This document shows, in pieces, positions 1 to 10,758 of a stretch of DNA of 64,000 nt (position 1 is its first letter; every line of letters begins with the position of its first letter). The position numbers and the translations under genes were made by a program. The DNA comes from Hyphomicrobiales bacterium (GTDB taxonomy: Bacteria > Pseudomonadota > Alphaproteobacteria > Rhizobiales > Aestuariivirgaceae). The stretch spans positions 16,963 through 80,962 of the forward strand of contig JANYHB010000013.1 in assembly GCA_025359265.1 (NCBI GenBank), given 5' to 3'. Under the pieces are notes generated by a model. The model was not told the DNA's origin. It worked only from the letters and a program-made list of their open reading frames with translations, and searched no databases.

Positions 1-2
1 CA

Positions 3-266
3 GATCATTTGAAGCGCCGGCCTGAGCTTATTCAATATATCAATGGCATGCCGGGCGGGCTGAAGAATCCAATGGGCGCACGCGCGATCTATCTTTATAA
101 AAACAATGCCGACACCACTTTCCGCATTCATGGCACAGATGTGCCAGAGCATATTGGGACCAAATCCACCGCCGGTTGCTTTGCAATGTTCAATGCAGAT
201 GTGATTTGGCTTTATGACCGCATGAGGTTGGGTGGACGGGTGATTGTAACCTCGAGTTGGGCATAG
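3..266 (+). CDS. L,D-transpeptidase (YkuD) C-terminal fragment, open at left edge
   Basis: Frame open from the window edge; HGTDVPEHIGTKSTAGCFAMFNADVIWLYDRMRLGGRVIV resembles the YkuD catalytic His/Cys region. Confidence 0.85.
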   Translation, partial: DHLKRRPELIQYINGMPGGLKNPMGARAIYLYKNNADTTFRIHGTDVPEHIGTKSTAGCFAMFNADVIWLYDRMRLGGRVIVTSSWA

Positions 267-1036
267 TGACCGATTGGTCGCCCGCACAATATCTCAAATT
301 TTCGGATGAGCGCACCCGCGCGGCGGGTGAGTTGTTGGCGCGCGTGCCGTTGCATGAACCCGCGCTGATTTATGATTTAGGGTGTGGTCCGGGCAATTCC
401 ACGGCACTGCTGGCAACCGCTTTCCCAAACGCGAAAATTGTTGGTGTTGACCTTTCACCCGCCATGCTGACGGCAGCGCGAGCGAATTTGCCCAAGCTTG
501 AATTTGTTGAAGCGGATTTAACTGCCTGGCAGGCACCAGAAGATGTGGATTTGCTTTATTCAAATGCCACTTTTCAGTGGGTGCCGGAGCATATGAAGGT
601 TTTGCAGCGGCTGCTGGGCGCATTGAAATCTGGTGCGGCCCTGGCCGTGCAGATGCCAGACAATCTGAATGAGCCTTCTCATATTGCAATGCGCGAAGCG
701 GCGCTAAATGCTCCGTATGCTGATAAATTACGCGAGGCGGCAAAGGCGCGCGATGTTTTGGCGTTGCCTAGCGAGTATTATGCGGCGCTGAAGCCGCAGT
801 GCCAGCGCATTGATATTTGGCACACAATTTATAACCACCCGCTGCCCGGTATCGCGGGGATTGTAGATTGGCTGAAGGGCACGGGGTTGCGACCGTTTCT
901 TGAACCACTGACCGATGATGAGAATAAAGATTACATAACGCAATATGCAAACGTGCTGGCGAAGCACTATCCTGTTCAAGCGGACGGAAAAGTGCTGTTG
1001 CGCTTTCCGCGGCTCTTCATCGTGGCGGTTAAATAA
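257..1036 (+). CDS. tam: trans-aconitate 2-methyltransferase-like SAM methyltransferase
   Basis: DWSPAQYLKFSDERTRAAGELLARVP..DLGCGPGNST..VGVDLSPAML; start could be TTG 257 or GTG 266. Confidence 0.85.
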   Translation: MGIVTDWSPAQYLKFSDERTRAAGELLARVPLHEPALIYDLGCGPGNSTALLATAFPNAKIVGVDLSPAMLTAARANLPKLEFVEADLTAWQAPEDVDLLYSNATFQWVPEHMKVLQRLLGALKSGAALAVQMPDNLNEPSHIAMREAALNAPYADKLREAAKARDVLALPSEYYAALKPQCQRIDIWHTIYNHPLPGIAGIVDWLKGTGLRPFLEPLTDDENKDYITQYANVLAKHYPVQADGKVLLRFPRLFIVAVK

Positions 1037-1110
1037 TTGCCTTAGTAAGTTGGTTTTTTTGTCTGCCATCATCATTGCATTTCAAGCCTGATGTGTGAGA
1101 TGATATTTCG

Positions 1111-2124
1111 ATGAGACTTGTGTCGTTAGTTGTGTTGTTGAACATTGCCATTTGCGGCATATTCATTGGTGGCGCGGCGCAGGCCGCAACGCTGTTGCAA
1201 GACATTCAGAAGGGCATAAAACGCATCGACCGGCAGCTTTGCGCGCAAGCTCATTCCTCAAAATGCAAAACATCGACAGCAAAACCGAAATATATTCGCA
1301 AGCACAAACCTGTTCGTAACGAGCTTATTACCGCTCCGCCGAAACCAGAAGCGCCCGTGCCCAAAAAAATAATCGCCAAGCCAAATGTGCGCGTGCCGGT
1401 GCCTAAAGAAAAACCGTTGAACCTTCGTGCCGTCGCCTCTCTTCTCCCTATCGCTCCCCCCATTGTCGATAAACCCGTGGCAAACTCCCTGCCAGCCGCG
1501 CAAGTACAACCTTTGCCTCGCCATGAGACTGTGCCATTGATCCTGCCGCCCGAACGGCCGGTGCCGGATTTACCCAATGCTTGCTTTGCGGCTCTTGTGG
1601 GGGCGGGCACAAGTTTTTCGCCGGTGCCGCAGATCGATAATTCACCTGCCTGCCAAGTTGACACGCCGGTGCGGCTCAACAGCCTTGCCACAGCCCTGGG
1701 CGTGATCAAACTGCCAGACCAGCCCATTCTGAATTGCGCTTTTGCGCTGAAGTTTTCGCAATTCGTCGGCCGAAAGATGCAGCCGCTAGCCCAGCAAAGC
1801 CTGAGTTCGCCGATCGTGGCCATGGGAACCGGGCCCGGCTTTAATTGTCGCGGGCGCAACGGCGATTCCGGCGGCAAAATGAGTGAACATGCCATCGGCA
1901 ATGCAGTTGATATTGAATATATAAAGCTTGCCAACAAGTCACAGATTCAAGTGAAGGATGCGCTCAACGTGCAATCACCAAGCTTTGCTTTCTTGCGTGA
2001 TCTGCGCGCTTCGGCCTGCACTGAATTCACAACCGTGCTGGGGCCAGGGGCCAATGCCGCCCATGCAGAACATTTCCATATTGATCTGGAAGTGCGGCGC
2101 GGCGGTTACAAGCTGTGTGAATAG
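1111..2124 (+). CDS. extensin-like C-terminal domain family protein
   Basis: Signal peptide, Pro-rich linker, then SEHAIGNAVDIEYIKLANK...HAEHFHIDLEVRRGGYKLCE. Confidence 0.8.
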   Translation: MRLVSLVVLLNIAICGIFIGGAAQAATLLQDIQKGIKRIDRQLCAQAHSSKCKTSTAKPKYIRKHKPVRNELITAPPKPEAPVPKKIIAKPNVRVPVPKEKPLNLRAVASLLPIAPPIVDKPVANSLPAAQVQPLPRHETVPLILPPERPVPDLPNACFAALVGAGTSFSPVPQIDNSPACQVDTPVRLNSLATALGVIKLPDQPILNCAFALKFSQFVGRKMQPLAQQSLSSPIVAMGTGPGFNCRGRNGDSGGKMSEHAIGNAVDIEYIKLANKSQIQVKDALNVQSPSFAFLRDLRASACTEFTTVLGPGANAAHAEHFHIDLEVRRGGYKLCE

Positions 2125-2126
2125 AA

Positions 2127-4010
2127 CTATTCCGCCGCCTGAAGCTTTTTGATATCCTCAGGAATGAGGAAGCCACCGGATTGACGCGCCCAGAGCGATG
2201 CATAAATGCCGCCGCGCTTCTTTACCAGTTGCGCGTGGGTGCCTTCTTCCACCACGCGGCCCTTGTCCATCACCACGAGCCTGTCCATGGCGGCGATGGT
2301 AGACAGGCGGTGCGCCACTGCGATTACGGTTTTGCCTTGCATCAGCTGATTGAGATTTTCCTGAATGGCGGCCTCCACTTCCGAATCCAACGCAGAAGTT
2401 GCTTCATCCAAAATCAAAATGGGGGCATTTTTCAACAACACCCGGGCGATGGCCACGCGCTGGCGTTGGCCGCCAGAAAGTTTTACGCCGCGCTCGCCCA
2501 CATGGGCTTCCATGCCGCGCCTTTCATTGGGATCAACAAGCTTGGCAATGAATTCGGAGGCGTGGGCTTGGGCTGCGGCGTCGTCAATCTCCGCTTGCGA
2601 TGCATCGGGCTTGCCATAGCGAATGTTATCACGCACGGAACGATGGAGCAGGGAAGTGTCTTGCGTCACCACACCAATGGCCGCCCGCAGGGATTCTTGG
2701 GTTACCTCAGCAATATCTTGATGATCAATGGCAACCGAGCCAGCACCGATATCATAAAAGCGCAGCAGCAAATTTGCGATGGTGGATTTGCCGGCACCCG
2801 AACGACCGACAAGCCCCACTTTCTCGCCGGGCCTAATTGTGAGGTTCAAACCAGCGATAACTTCATAGCCGTTTTCAACCGGTTTGCCGTAATTGAAATG
2901 CAAATTACTGAAAACAATTTCTCCATGGGGCACTTGCAACGGCTTGGCGTTGGGCACATCCACCACGGCGTGCTGCCGGGCGATCACATCCACGCCGTCT
3001 TTCACCACGCCAAAATCTTCAAACAGACCGGCAATTTCCCACAGCATCCAATGGGCCATGCCCAACATGCGGTACACCAAGCCCACTGAGAAAGCGATAG
3101 CCCCCACGGTGATGGCACCGCGGCTCCATAGCCAAATGGCCGTTGCTGCTGTGGCGGAAAGCAAGCCGCCATTCAGCGTGTTTAAAGTGATGTTCATTTT
3201 GGTGGCCACACGCATGGATTCGTAAACTGACTGCAGCATCCAGCCCATACCTTCCTTGGCATAGTCATCCTCGCGGCTGGCATGGGCGAAAAGTTTTACC
3301 GTGGGCATGTTGGTATAGGTATCAACCACGCGGCCCGTTACCAGCGAGCGCATGTCGGCCTGCTTTTCCGACAGCCTACCCATCTGCGGCACAAAATGGC
3401 GCATGGTGAAACCGTAAAGCACCAGCCACACCACCATGGGAATGGCCAATCGCCAATCATTGGCAATGAACGAAGCGATGGCAGTCAAGAAAAACACAGC
3501 GACCCATGAAATCACCTGCGTCAGTTTCATCACGACATCGCGCACGCCCAAGGCCGCCTGCATCACCTTGGTGGAAATCCGGCCGGCGAATTCGTTGTGA
3601 AAGAACTCCATCGATTGACGCAAAATATAACGATGCGCCAGCCAGCGGGTGCGCATGGCGAAGTTGCCGCGCATGCCTTGATTTTCAACCGAGTCGCCCA
3701 AGGCAGACAGGGTGGGCTGAATGGCAATGCTCAGCGCCCCATAAAACAGGATCTCCCATTTATGTTCGCCCCAAAAATTTGCCGGATCAGTCTTGCTGAG
3801 AATATCAACCAACCGTCCCACGAAGGCAAAGACGCGCACTTCGATGATGGCAATCAGCACAGACAGAAACAGACCCGTTATGATCAGCGGCAAAAATGGC
3901 CGTGCATAAAAACGAATGAAGCCCCAGGTGGAAGCCTCTGGCATTTGCGGTGCGTGTAGTGGAAAACTATCCACCCGGCGTTCAAGCCAGCGAAAAAGTG
4001 CGTTGAGCAT
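2127..4010 (-). CDS. ABC transporter, fused permease and ATP-binding protein
   Basis: Walker A GRSGAGKST, LSGGQRQR signature, Walker B ILILDEATSALD; N-terminal TM domain. Confidence 0.95.
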   Translation of the reverse strand: MLNALFRWLERRVDSFPLHAPQMPEASTWGFIRFYARPFLPLIITGLFLSVLIAIIEVRVFAFVGRLVDILSKTDPANFWGEHKWEILFYGALSIAIQPTLSALGDSVENQGMRGNFAMRTRWLAHRYILRQSMEFFHNEFAGRISTKVMQAALGVRDVVMKLTQVISWVAVFFLTAIASFIANDWRLAIPMVVWLVLYGFTMRHFVPQMGRLSEKQADMRSLVTGRVVDTYTNMPTVKLFAHASREDDYAKEGMGWMLQSVYESMRVATKMNITLNTLNGGLLSATAATAIWLWSRGAITVGAIAFSVGLVYRMLGMAHWMLWEIAGLFEDFGVVKDGVDVIARQHAVVDVPNAKPLQVPHGEIVFSNLHFNYGKPVENGYEVIAGLNLTIRPGEKVGLVGRSGAGKSTIANLLLRFYDIGAGSVAIDHQDIAEVTQESLRAAIGVVTQDTSLLHRSVRDNIRYGKPDASQAEIDDAAAQAHASEFIAKLVDPNERRGMEAHVGERGVKLSGGQRQRVAIARVLLKNAPILILDEATSALDSEVEAAIQENLNQLMQGKTVIAVAHRLSTIAAMDRLVVMDKGRVVEEGTHAQLVKKRGGIYASLWARQSGGFLIPEDIKKLQAAE

Positions 4011-4239
4011 GATGTCAATTTTTATGCGCCAAGCCGGCGCGGAAGTGCGGCTCTGAGCCGGAATAGACCCAGGCCTTCTTTATAATTCAGCATAATGGGT
4101 TCGTCAAAGGTGGCCATGCCATTGAAGTGGTTTTGCAGGCGTTTGTTCCACCTCTGCGACATTTGGCGCGGCGTTTTGGTCTAAGGGCATTGCAGAAAAT
4201 TCAGATGCGCGCGCATTTGAACATGCTACACCGCCGTTC

Positions 4240-5634
4240 ATGGTTTCTTCCAGCCGAATTCTGCCCCTCGTTGTGGCTTCTGCGTTGTTCATGGAAAATA
4301 TGGATTCCACGGTGATTGCAACATCGCTGCCCGCCATGGCGCAAGATTTGGGCACTGATCCGGTGGCGTTAAAGTTGGCTTTCACCACCTATCTTCTCAG
4401 CCTCACCGTGTTTTTGCCCATTTCGGCCTGGGTGGCTGATAAATTCGGGGCCAAGCATGTGTTTCGTTGGGCGATTGCGGTCTTCACCTTGTCATCCCTG
4501 GCCTGCGCCTTGGCCCCCAATCTGTTTTGGCTGGTGGCCGCGCGTGGCGTTCAAGGGTTGGGTGGGGCCATGATGGTTCCAGTTGGGCGCACGATTTTGC
4601 TGCGCGCCATCCCGCGGGCGGAGTTGGTGAATGCGTTGGCATGGCTCACCGTGCCAGCGCTGGTTGGCCCGCTGGTTGGGCCGCCGATTGGCGGTTTCAT
4701 CACCACCTATTTCACCTGGCATTGGATATTCTGGATGAACCTGCCGATTGGCCTGATTGGCCTATTCATGGCCACTGTTTACCTGCCGACAAATGAAGGC
4801 TCACAGGTTCCGCCGCTTGATGTAAAAGGCTTTATTCTTTCCGGCGTCGGCCTGTCTTGCACGGTGTTTGGTTTCACCGTTATGGGGCGCGATCTTCTCA
4901 ACATGCCGCAAACTCTCGCTTTGATCTTTTTGGGTTTGGTAATGGTGGCGGCTTATGTGCGCCATGCCCGCGTGGCGGCTAATCCCATACTGGATTTGCA
5001 GCTGCTATCCGTTCAAACCCTGTGCGTGTCGGTTAGTGCCGGTTTCTTTTACCGTGTGGCAGCGGGGGCCATACCATTTCTGTTACCGCTGCTTTTGCAA
5101 CTCTGCTTTCATGCAACGCCGTTGCAATCGGGCCTGATTACTTGCGTTTCGGCGTTGGGCGCGTTGCTGATGAAATTCGTGGCGGCTGGCTTGTTGAAAC
5201 GTTTTGGTTTCCGGCAACTGTTGCTGGTGAATGGCTTTCTCTCATGCGCCGTCATGGCATTTATGGCGGGTTTCACCACCCATACGCCTCTCATCGTCAT
5301 ATATGCCATCCTCTTGATCGGCGGTTTGGCGCGGTCTTTGCAATTCACCTCGCTCAACACCATAGCTTATGCCGATATACCGAATGTGGCGATTGGGCGA
5401 GCCAACGGACTATACAGTGTTGCGCAGCAGCTTTCGCTCGCCATGGGTGTGGCTTTGGCCGCCGTGGTGTTGGAAGCTTCGCAATGGCTGCGCGGTGCAG
5501 TTGCCCTTGGGCAGCAAGATTTTGCTGCGGCATTTATTGTGGTGGCCATTGGCGGGTTGTTGGCCCTGCCATCATTTTATAAGTTGAAGCCTGCGGCTGG
5601 AGACGCTGTTTCGGGCCATGTTGCGGGGGTTTAA
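4240..5634 (+). CDS. MFS transporter, DHA2/EmrB-like
   Basis: Multi-TM; MENMDSTVIATSLPAMAQDLGTDPVALKLAFTTYLLSLTVFLPISAWVADKFGAK motif. Confidence 0.9.
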   Translation: MVSSSRILPLVVASALFMENMDSTVIATSLPAMAQDLGTDPVALKLAFTTYLLSLTVFLPISAWVADKFGAKHVFRWAIAVFTLSSLACALAPNLFWLVAARGVQGLGGAMMVPVGRTILLRAIPRAELVNALAWLTVPALVGPLVGPPIGGFITTYFTWHWIFWMNLPIGLIGLFMATVYLPTNEGSQVPPLDVKGFILSGVGLSCTVFGFTVMGRDLLNMPQTLALIFLGLVMVAAYVRHARVAANPILDLQLLSVQTLCVSVSAGFFYRVAAGAIPFLLPLLLQLCFHATPLQSGLITCVSALGALLMKFVAAGLLKRFGFRQLLLVNGFLSCAVMAFMAGFTTHTPLIVIYAILLIGGLARSLQFTSLNTIAYADIPNVAIGRANGLYSVAQQLSLAMGVALAAVVLEASQWLRGAVALGQQDFAAAFIVVAIGGLLALPSFYKLKPAAGDAVSGHVAGV

Positions 5635-5729
5635 TCGCAAATTAATTTGCCTCACGATTGTTTGAATGGGTGTGAATGGCTTTGCCCCCAAGCCACTCCT
5701 ATATGATCTGCTGAAGAGGAGTTTGACCT

Positions 5730-6218
5730 ATGACGCGTAGAGAAGGATCAAAATTTTTGGGATTATCGCTGGCTGCACTTGGCCTGGGTGGCGGCATGGC
5801 CAAAGCGGCAGCACCAGCTGAGGTTTTTGAAGTGAATAAAACCGATGCTGAATGGAAGGCGATGTTATCACCTGAGGCTTATAACACGTTGCGCCACGAG
5901 GGCACTGAAAGGCCTAATTCGTCACCTTTGGCAGGCGAACATCGCAAGGGTGTGTTCAACTGTGCAGGCTGTAATCTGGCGGTTTTTGAATCAGGCACCA
6001 AATTTGAAAGCGGCACCGGCTGGCCCAGCTTTTATGACCATCTGCCCAATGCCGTGGCCATCAAATCTGACGACACGTTTTTCATGACGCGCACCGAGGT
6101 TCACTGCCATCGTTGTGGGGGGCATTTGGGCCATGTGTTTGATGACGGGCCAAAGCCCACAGGCTTGCGCTATTGCATGAATGGCGTTGCCATGAAATTT
6201 GTGGCAGCAACCGCATAA
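5730..6218 (+). CDS. msrB: peptide-methionine (R)-S-oxide reductase, exported form
   Basis: GVFNCAGCNLAVF..FESGTGWPSF..RTEVHCHRCGGHLGHVFDDGP..RYCMNG; N-terminal RR-containing signal sequence. Confidence 0.93.
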   Translation: MTRREGSKFLGLSLAALGLGGGMAKAAAPAEVFEVNKTDAEWKAMLSPEAYNTLRHEGTERPNSSPLAGEHRKGVFNCAGCNLAVFESGTKFESGTGWPSFYDHLPNAVAIKSDDTFFMTRTEVHCHRCGGHLGHVFDDGPKPTGLRYCMNGVAMKFVAATA

Positions 6219-6226
6219 CCAGAATT

Positions 6227-6256
6227 GCGGAGATCAGACGATCTCCGCATTTTTTT
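6227..6256 (+). terminator. Rho-independent terminator after msrB
   Basis: GCGGAGATC-AGAC-GATCTCCGC hairpin followed by ATTTTTTT. Confidence 0.85.
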
Positions 6257-6272
6257 AATTCGAACCCGATAA

Positions 6273-6560
6273 CTAAGCCGCTGAACGCCGGTGATTCTTC
6301 GGGTTCAACTCCTGAACAGTTTCAGGCTTGGCCATTTTGGTTTCAGTTGCTGCCGCATCAGGGTTGCGGTTAAGCCAAGTTGGCAAAGCCTGTGAGCCAG
6401 CACCGGCTGCCTCTCCATCAATGATGGTGCAAGCCAGTAACCAATGTTCTTCGGCTTTGCCTTCCGGCTTGCCTTCTTGTTCCCAGATTTGGAACGCCAA
6501 AAGCCCAACCTGTTCATCACGGGTTGGCGTAGTCACGGTTGGTGTTGGGATTTTTTCCAT
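6273..6560 (-). CDS. DUF2934-like small protein
   Basis: VGLLAFQIWEQEGKPEGKAEEHWLLA is the DUF2934 signature; ATG at 6560. Confidence 0.7.
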   Translation of the reverse strand: MEKIPTPTVTTPTRDEQVGLLAFQIWEQEGKPEGKAEEHWLLACTIIDGEAAGAGSQALPTWLNRNPDAAATETKMAKPETVQELNPKNHRRSAA

Positions 6561-6758
6561 CGTTAAGTTCCTTTCGTCGCCTGAGATTTGACGCAAAAAC
6601 CAGATCGCGGTGAGTCGTTCACGCTGTACAATCAAGAAAAAATTAACGCCTCAAACTTGCCCCAAACTTGTGGCGAATTCATGATTTGGCGCGTTAGAGA
6701 CGGTTTAATTTACAGGGACGACGTGTCAGCGGCCCCATGGCAGGGTGCCGTTCGTGTT

Positions 6759-9095
6759 TCACGCCCGCTCCACAAAGCTGTCGATCACGCGTTTTTCTCC
6801 CGCCTTCTCGAAATCCACTGTCAGTTTGTTGCCTTCAATCTCCATCACGTTGCCATAGCCGAATTTCTGGTGGAACACCCGCTCGCCAATAATATAAGCC
6901 GATAGGGCTGCACCATCCACGGCCAGTGTGCCTTCGATGAATTTAGGGGTATGGCGGGCGGTTGTGCCTGCCGCGCGGTTGGCTTCAGCGCGTTTCCAAC
7001 CCGGTGTCGAATAGGAACCCTGGCCAAAGGCTTTGCCATCATCGAAGCGGCTGGTACCGAAAGTGCCCAGGCCGTGCCCGCCATAGCTGGTGGACATTGC
7101 CGCCACTTCCACGTGTTTTTCCGGCAACTCATCAATGAAGCGCGATGGCAATGCTGAGCCCCATGAGCCATGCACTTGGCGGTTTTGCGCGAATGAGATC
7201 GTGAGATTTTTCTTGGCGCGGGTAATGCCCACATAAGCCAGGCGACGTTCTTCCTCTAATCCACTGCGGCCTTTTTCATCGAGGCTGCGTTGCGAAGGAA
7301 ACAGGCCTTCTTCCCAGCCGGGCAGAAACACCTGCACAAATTCCAGCCCCTTGGCGGAATGCATGGTCATGATGTTCACGCGGTCTTCGGCGTTGCCCTG
7401 GTCGCGGTCCATCACCAAGGCCACATGTTCAAGAAAGCCGCCCAGGTTTTCAAATTCACTCATTGAGCGGATAAGTTCTTTTAGATTGTCCAGACGGCCT
7501 TCAGCCTCAGGGCTTTTATCAGCTTGCCACATGGCAGTGTAGCCCGATTCATCCAACACAATTTCCGCCAACTCGGTGTGGGGGATGCTGTCGATCTTGT
7601 GGCGCCAACGCCCAAAGCTCTCAAACAGCTGGCGCAAAGATGTGCGGGCCTTGCCGGGAAGATCAGCTTCCACACTCATCGCCTCAGCGGCCATATAGAG
7701 GGGTATGCGTTTGGCACGGGCGATATCAAACATCTTTTTGACCGAGCTATCACCAATGCCGCGCTTGGGCGTGTTGATAATGCGTTCAAAAGCCAGGTCA
7801 TTATCCGGAGAGGCGACGATTTTGAGATAAGCCAAGGCATCGCGAATTTCGGCGCGTTCATAAAAGCGCGGCCCGCCAATCACGCGGTAAGGCACGCCTG
7901 CCCGAATAAATCGATCTTCAAAGGCGCGCATTTGGAAGGAGGCGCGCACCAAAATGGCCATGTCATTCAGCGCCGTCTTTTTGCGTTGCAGGTTTTCGAT
8001 GTCATCGCTGATGCAGCGGGCTTCTTCTTCGCCATCCCAATGGCCACGAACAACCACGGGGCTTTCCGCTTCCCTGTCGGTGTGCAAGGTTTTGCCAAGG
8101 CGTGATTCATTTTTGGCAATCAAGCCCGAAGCAGCGCCCAGGATTTGCGGTGTAGAGCGATAGTTGCGTTCTAATCGGATGATTTTTGCACCCGGAAAGT
8201 CTTTTTCGAAGCGCAGGATGTTTTCAACTTCAGCACCCCGCCAACCATAAATTGATTGGTCATCATCGCCCACGCAGCAGATATTTTTGTGGCCCTGCGC
8301 GAGAAGCTTCAGCCACAGATATTGCGCGGTGTTGGTGTCTTGATATTCGTCCACCAACATGTATTTGAAGCGCTGTTGATATTGCTGCAACACATCGGCG
8401 TTGTGTTGAAACAGGCGCAAGGGTTCCAGCAGCAAATCCCCAAAGTCACACGCGTTCACCACTTTCAAACGCGCTTGATATTCTGCATAAAGTTTTCCGG
8501 CCATGCCATTGGCAAAACCATGCGCCTCACCGGCAGGCACCAGCTGCGGCGTGAGGCCACGGTTTTTCCATCCGTCAATCAAATTGGCAAGCTGGCGGGC
8601 AGGCCAGCGCTTTTCATCAATGCTTTCGGCTTTTAAAAGCTGTTTGAGCAGGCGCAACTGGTCATCATCATCCAGAATGGAAAAGCCGGATTTCAACCCC
8701 ACCAGCTCAGCATGGTTGCGCAACAGCTTCACGCCGATGGCATGGAATGTGCCAAGCCAACCCATGCCTTCCACCGCACCGCCGATCAGGTGGCCGATCC
8801 GCTCTTTCATTTCGCGCGCCGCCTTGTTGGTAAAAGTGACACAGAGAATTTGTGAAGGCCAAGCCTTGCGCTGTGAAAGCACGTGAGCAAGACGCGTGGT
8901 CAAAACGCGGGTCTTGCCCGTGCCAGCGCCAGCCAGAACCAGCAACGGCCCTTCGGTGCTGAGAACCGCTTCTCTTTGCTCAGGGTTCAACCCATCCAAA
9001 TAAGGTGGAACCGCCTGCGCCATAGCCCGCGCCGCCAAACCGGTGGGATTGGGCGGGGCGGGGCTGTCGTCGAAGTCTGAAAGGTCTATGGGCAT
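6759..9095 (-). CDS. ATP-dependent DNA helicase UvrD/PcrA/Rep
   Basis: GLNPEQREAV, GAGTGKT, VDEYQDTN, GDDDQSIYGWRGAE, LERNYRST, TMHSAKGLEF. Confidence 0.95.
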   Translation of the reverse strand: MPIDLSDFDDSPAPPNPTGLAARAMAQAVPPYLDGLNPEQREAVLSTEGPLLVLAGAGTGKTRVLTTRLAHVLSQRKAWPSQILCVTFTNKAAREMKERIGHLIGGAVEGMGWLGTFHAIGVKLLRNHAELVGLKSGFSILDDDDQLRLLKQLLKAESIDEKRWPARQLANLIDGWKNRGLTPQLVPAGEAHGFANGMAGKLYAEYQARLKVVNACDFGDLLLEPLRLFQHNADVLQQYQQRFKYMLVDEYQDTNTAQYLWLKLLAQGHKNICCVGDDDQSIYGWRGAEVENILRFEKDFPGAKIIRLERNYRSTPQILGAASGLIAKNESRLGKTLHTDREAESPVVVRGHWDGEEEARCISDDIENLQRKKTALNDMAILVRASFQMRAFEDRFIRAGVPYRVIGGPRFYERAEIRDALAYLKIVASPDNDLAFERIINTPKRGIGDSSVKKMFDIARAKRIPLYMAAEAMSVEADLPGKARTSLRQLFESFGRWRHKIDSIPHTELAEIVLDESGYTAMWQADKSPEAEGRLDNLKELIRSMSEFENLGGFLEHVALVMDRDQGNAEDRVNIMTMHSAKGLEFVQVFLPGWEEGLFPSQRSLDEKGRSGLEEERRLAYVGITRAKKNLTISFAQNRQVHGSWGSALPSRFIDELPEKHVEVAAMSTSYGGHGLGTFGTSRFDDGKAFGQGSYSTPGWKRAEANRAAGTTARHTPKFIEGTLAVDGAALSAYIIGERVFHQKFGYGNVMEIEGNKLTVDFEKAGEKRVIDSFVERA

Positions 9096-9540
9096 GGCGA
9101 ATCTCTCCGCCCCAATATAGGCGAAGATGCCCCTGCTTTTGAGGGGCTTCGGCAGCAATCTCTTGAAGGCTCAAAACTAGCCATGTTGGCCATTATGTCC
9201 GCCGAATTCGGCAATGTTGTCTGCAGCAAAGTCATTTCATCAATACTTTCGACACGGATCTGAAATGCAGTTGTGGCTGCGATGACGCATTCAATGTAGG
9301 CTTTATGGGGCTGGTGCGGGCTTTGACATTGAAATCTGTGTGCGTTTCGCCAAGCTCCGTCCGGGCTGAGCTCTCAAGCCCGAGTTATAGAATCCAATAA
9401 CACGTTGAGGTCCATGCAAAGCCAGACGCATCAGAATGCTTAAGCGCTTGGGAGCACTTGCGGGACTTTGAATGTGACGATCGTGCATTGACATGTGCAA
9501 CTACATTTTGCAACGTCTTATGAGAATGTGGTAGTTTTAC

Positions 9541-10758
9541 ATGAAAAACGAACTTGCGGCGCTGCTGGGAGACGAGGACTTCAGAAATATCGACGAGAAA
9601 TTCGGACGATTCAATTTGTTTGAGGCCATCGGTGCAGTGAAAGGCGAATTGAAACATTCCAATTTTCTTGGCCACCTGATGTCCCCCCAGGCATCACATG
9701 GACTCGGCGCCTTGCCATTGCAGATGATTTTGCACTGTTTCCTGAGAGAATATCGAAATGAGGGCAGGCCCATTGGCGAGTTGGATTTGATACTCGCCGA
9801 TCTGGATGACAGCATTGTTTATCGTGAGTTGGACAATATTGACATTTTAGTAGAGCATCGGCCCCTGAAGCTCCTTGTCGCGGTTGAGAACAAGATTTGG
9901 GCCAAAGAAGGAAAAGATCAACTAAGAAATTATCGTGGCAAGATTGAAGCGAAATACCCCGGATGGGATCATCGTCTCATATTCCTGACTCCGGAAGGTG
10001 AGGAACCTTCCGACTCTTTTTGGAAAAAATGTGACTATTCTGTAATAGCCGACACAATCGGAAAACTTGCAAGTAGGATCGAGGCGACAGCTTCGGAATC
10101 CATAATCTTGATTTTACGTCAGTACGTGGAAATGTTGAGGAGGCATATTGTGGATGATATGGAACTGAATGAGTTGGCCGCGAAAGTATACGCAAGGCAC
10201 AAAGCCGCATTCGATTTTGTCTTCAAGTTAATGCCAAATTCACCATTTGGTCTTTTAGAAGTAATTGAGCCAAAGCTAAGAGAGAACCCAGAATGGGAAA
10301 TAGATAGGCAATACAGTACTAAACTACTCTTTGCTCCAAAATCTTGGCTTAAGTTTCCGGTCTTGAACAACTGCGACAAACAGATATGGACCAAGACAGG
10401 GCGTAGCCTTGTCTTTGAGGTCAAGTCTGAATTCACTGAGTCTCAAAATTATTCCTACAGGGTTCGACTTTCAATTTTGCTTGGTTCAGCGCCCGAAAGC
10501 ACACGTCAATATTTCTTCGACGCGGCAAGCAAGGATCCAAAATTATTCCAGGGGCGGAGTGGTTCTTTAAGCGATAAACAAACTGCCCTTTACGCAACAG
10601 AACTCATGAAAAATGAGGATGCGAAGAATCTAAGTGACGAGGAGCGAGTAGAGAAGATTTCCAATTCGTGGATGGATTTTGTCCAAACAAAATTGCCCGC
10701 GCTCGCTGCCAGAATCGAAGAACTTGCGCAGAAATTTCCAACTAGCTCATTGGCCTAG
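9541..10758 (+). CDS. PD-(D/E)XK nuclease family protein (PF14281-like)
   Basis: LFEAIGAVKGELKHSNFLGHLMSPQ...NIDILVEHRPLKLLVAVENKIWAKEGKDQLRNYR: D-x(n)-ENK and QL-x-Y motifs. Confidence 0.75.
   Translation: MKNELAALLGDEDFRNIDEKFGRFNLFEAIGAVKGELKHSNFLGHLMSPQASHGLGALPLQMILHCFLREYRNEGRPIGELDLILADLDDSIVYRELDNIDILVEHRPLKLLVAVENKIWAKEGKDQLRNYRGKIEAKYPGWDHRLIFLTPEGEEPSDSFWKKCDYSVIADTIGKLASRIEATASESIILILRQYVEMLRRHIVDDMELNELAAKVYARHKAAFDFVFKLMPNSPFGLLEVIEPKLRENPEWEIDRQYSTKLLFAPKSWLKFPVLNNCDKQIWTKTGRSLVFEVKSEFTESQNYSYRVRLSILLGSAPESTRQYFFDAASKDPKLFQGRSGSLSDKQTALYATELMKNEDAKNLSDEERVEKISNSWMDFVQTKLPALAARIEELAQKFPTSSLA

Noticed and set aside
2181-3089. 302-aa plus-strand ORF
   Set aside because: Antisense to the ABC transporter, no recognisable motifs.
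9160-9540. Possible decayed coding fragment (KAYIECVIAATTAFQIRVESIDEMTLLQTTLPNSADIMANM on minus strand)
   Set aside because: Short open stretch without recognisable family or start; cannot be separated from chance.
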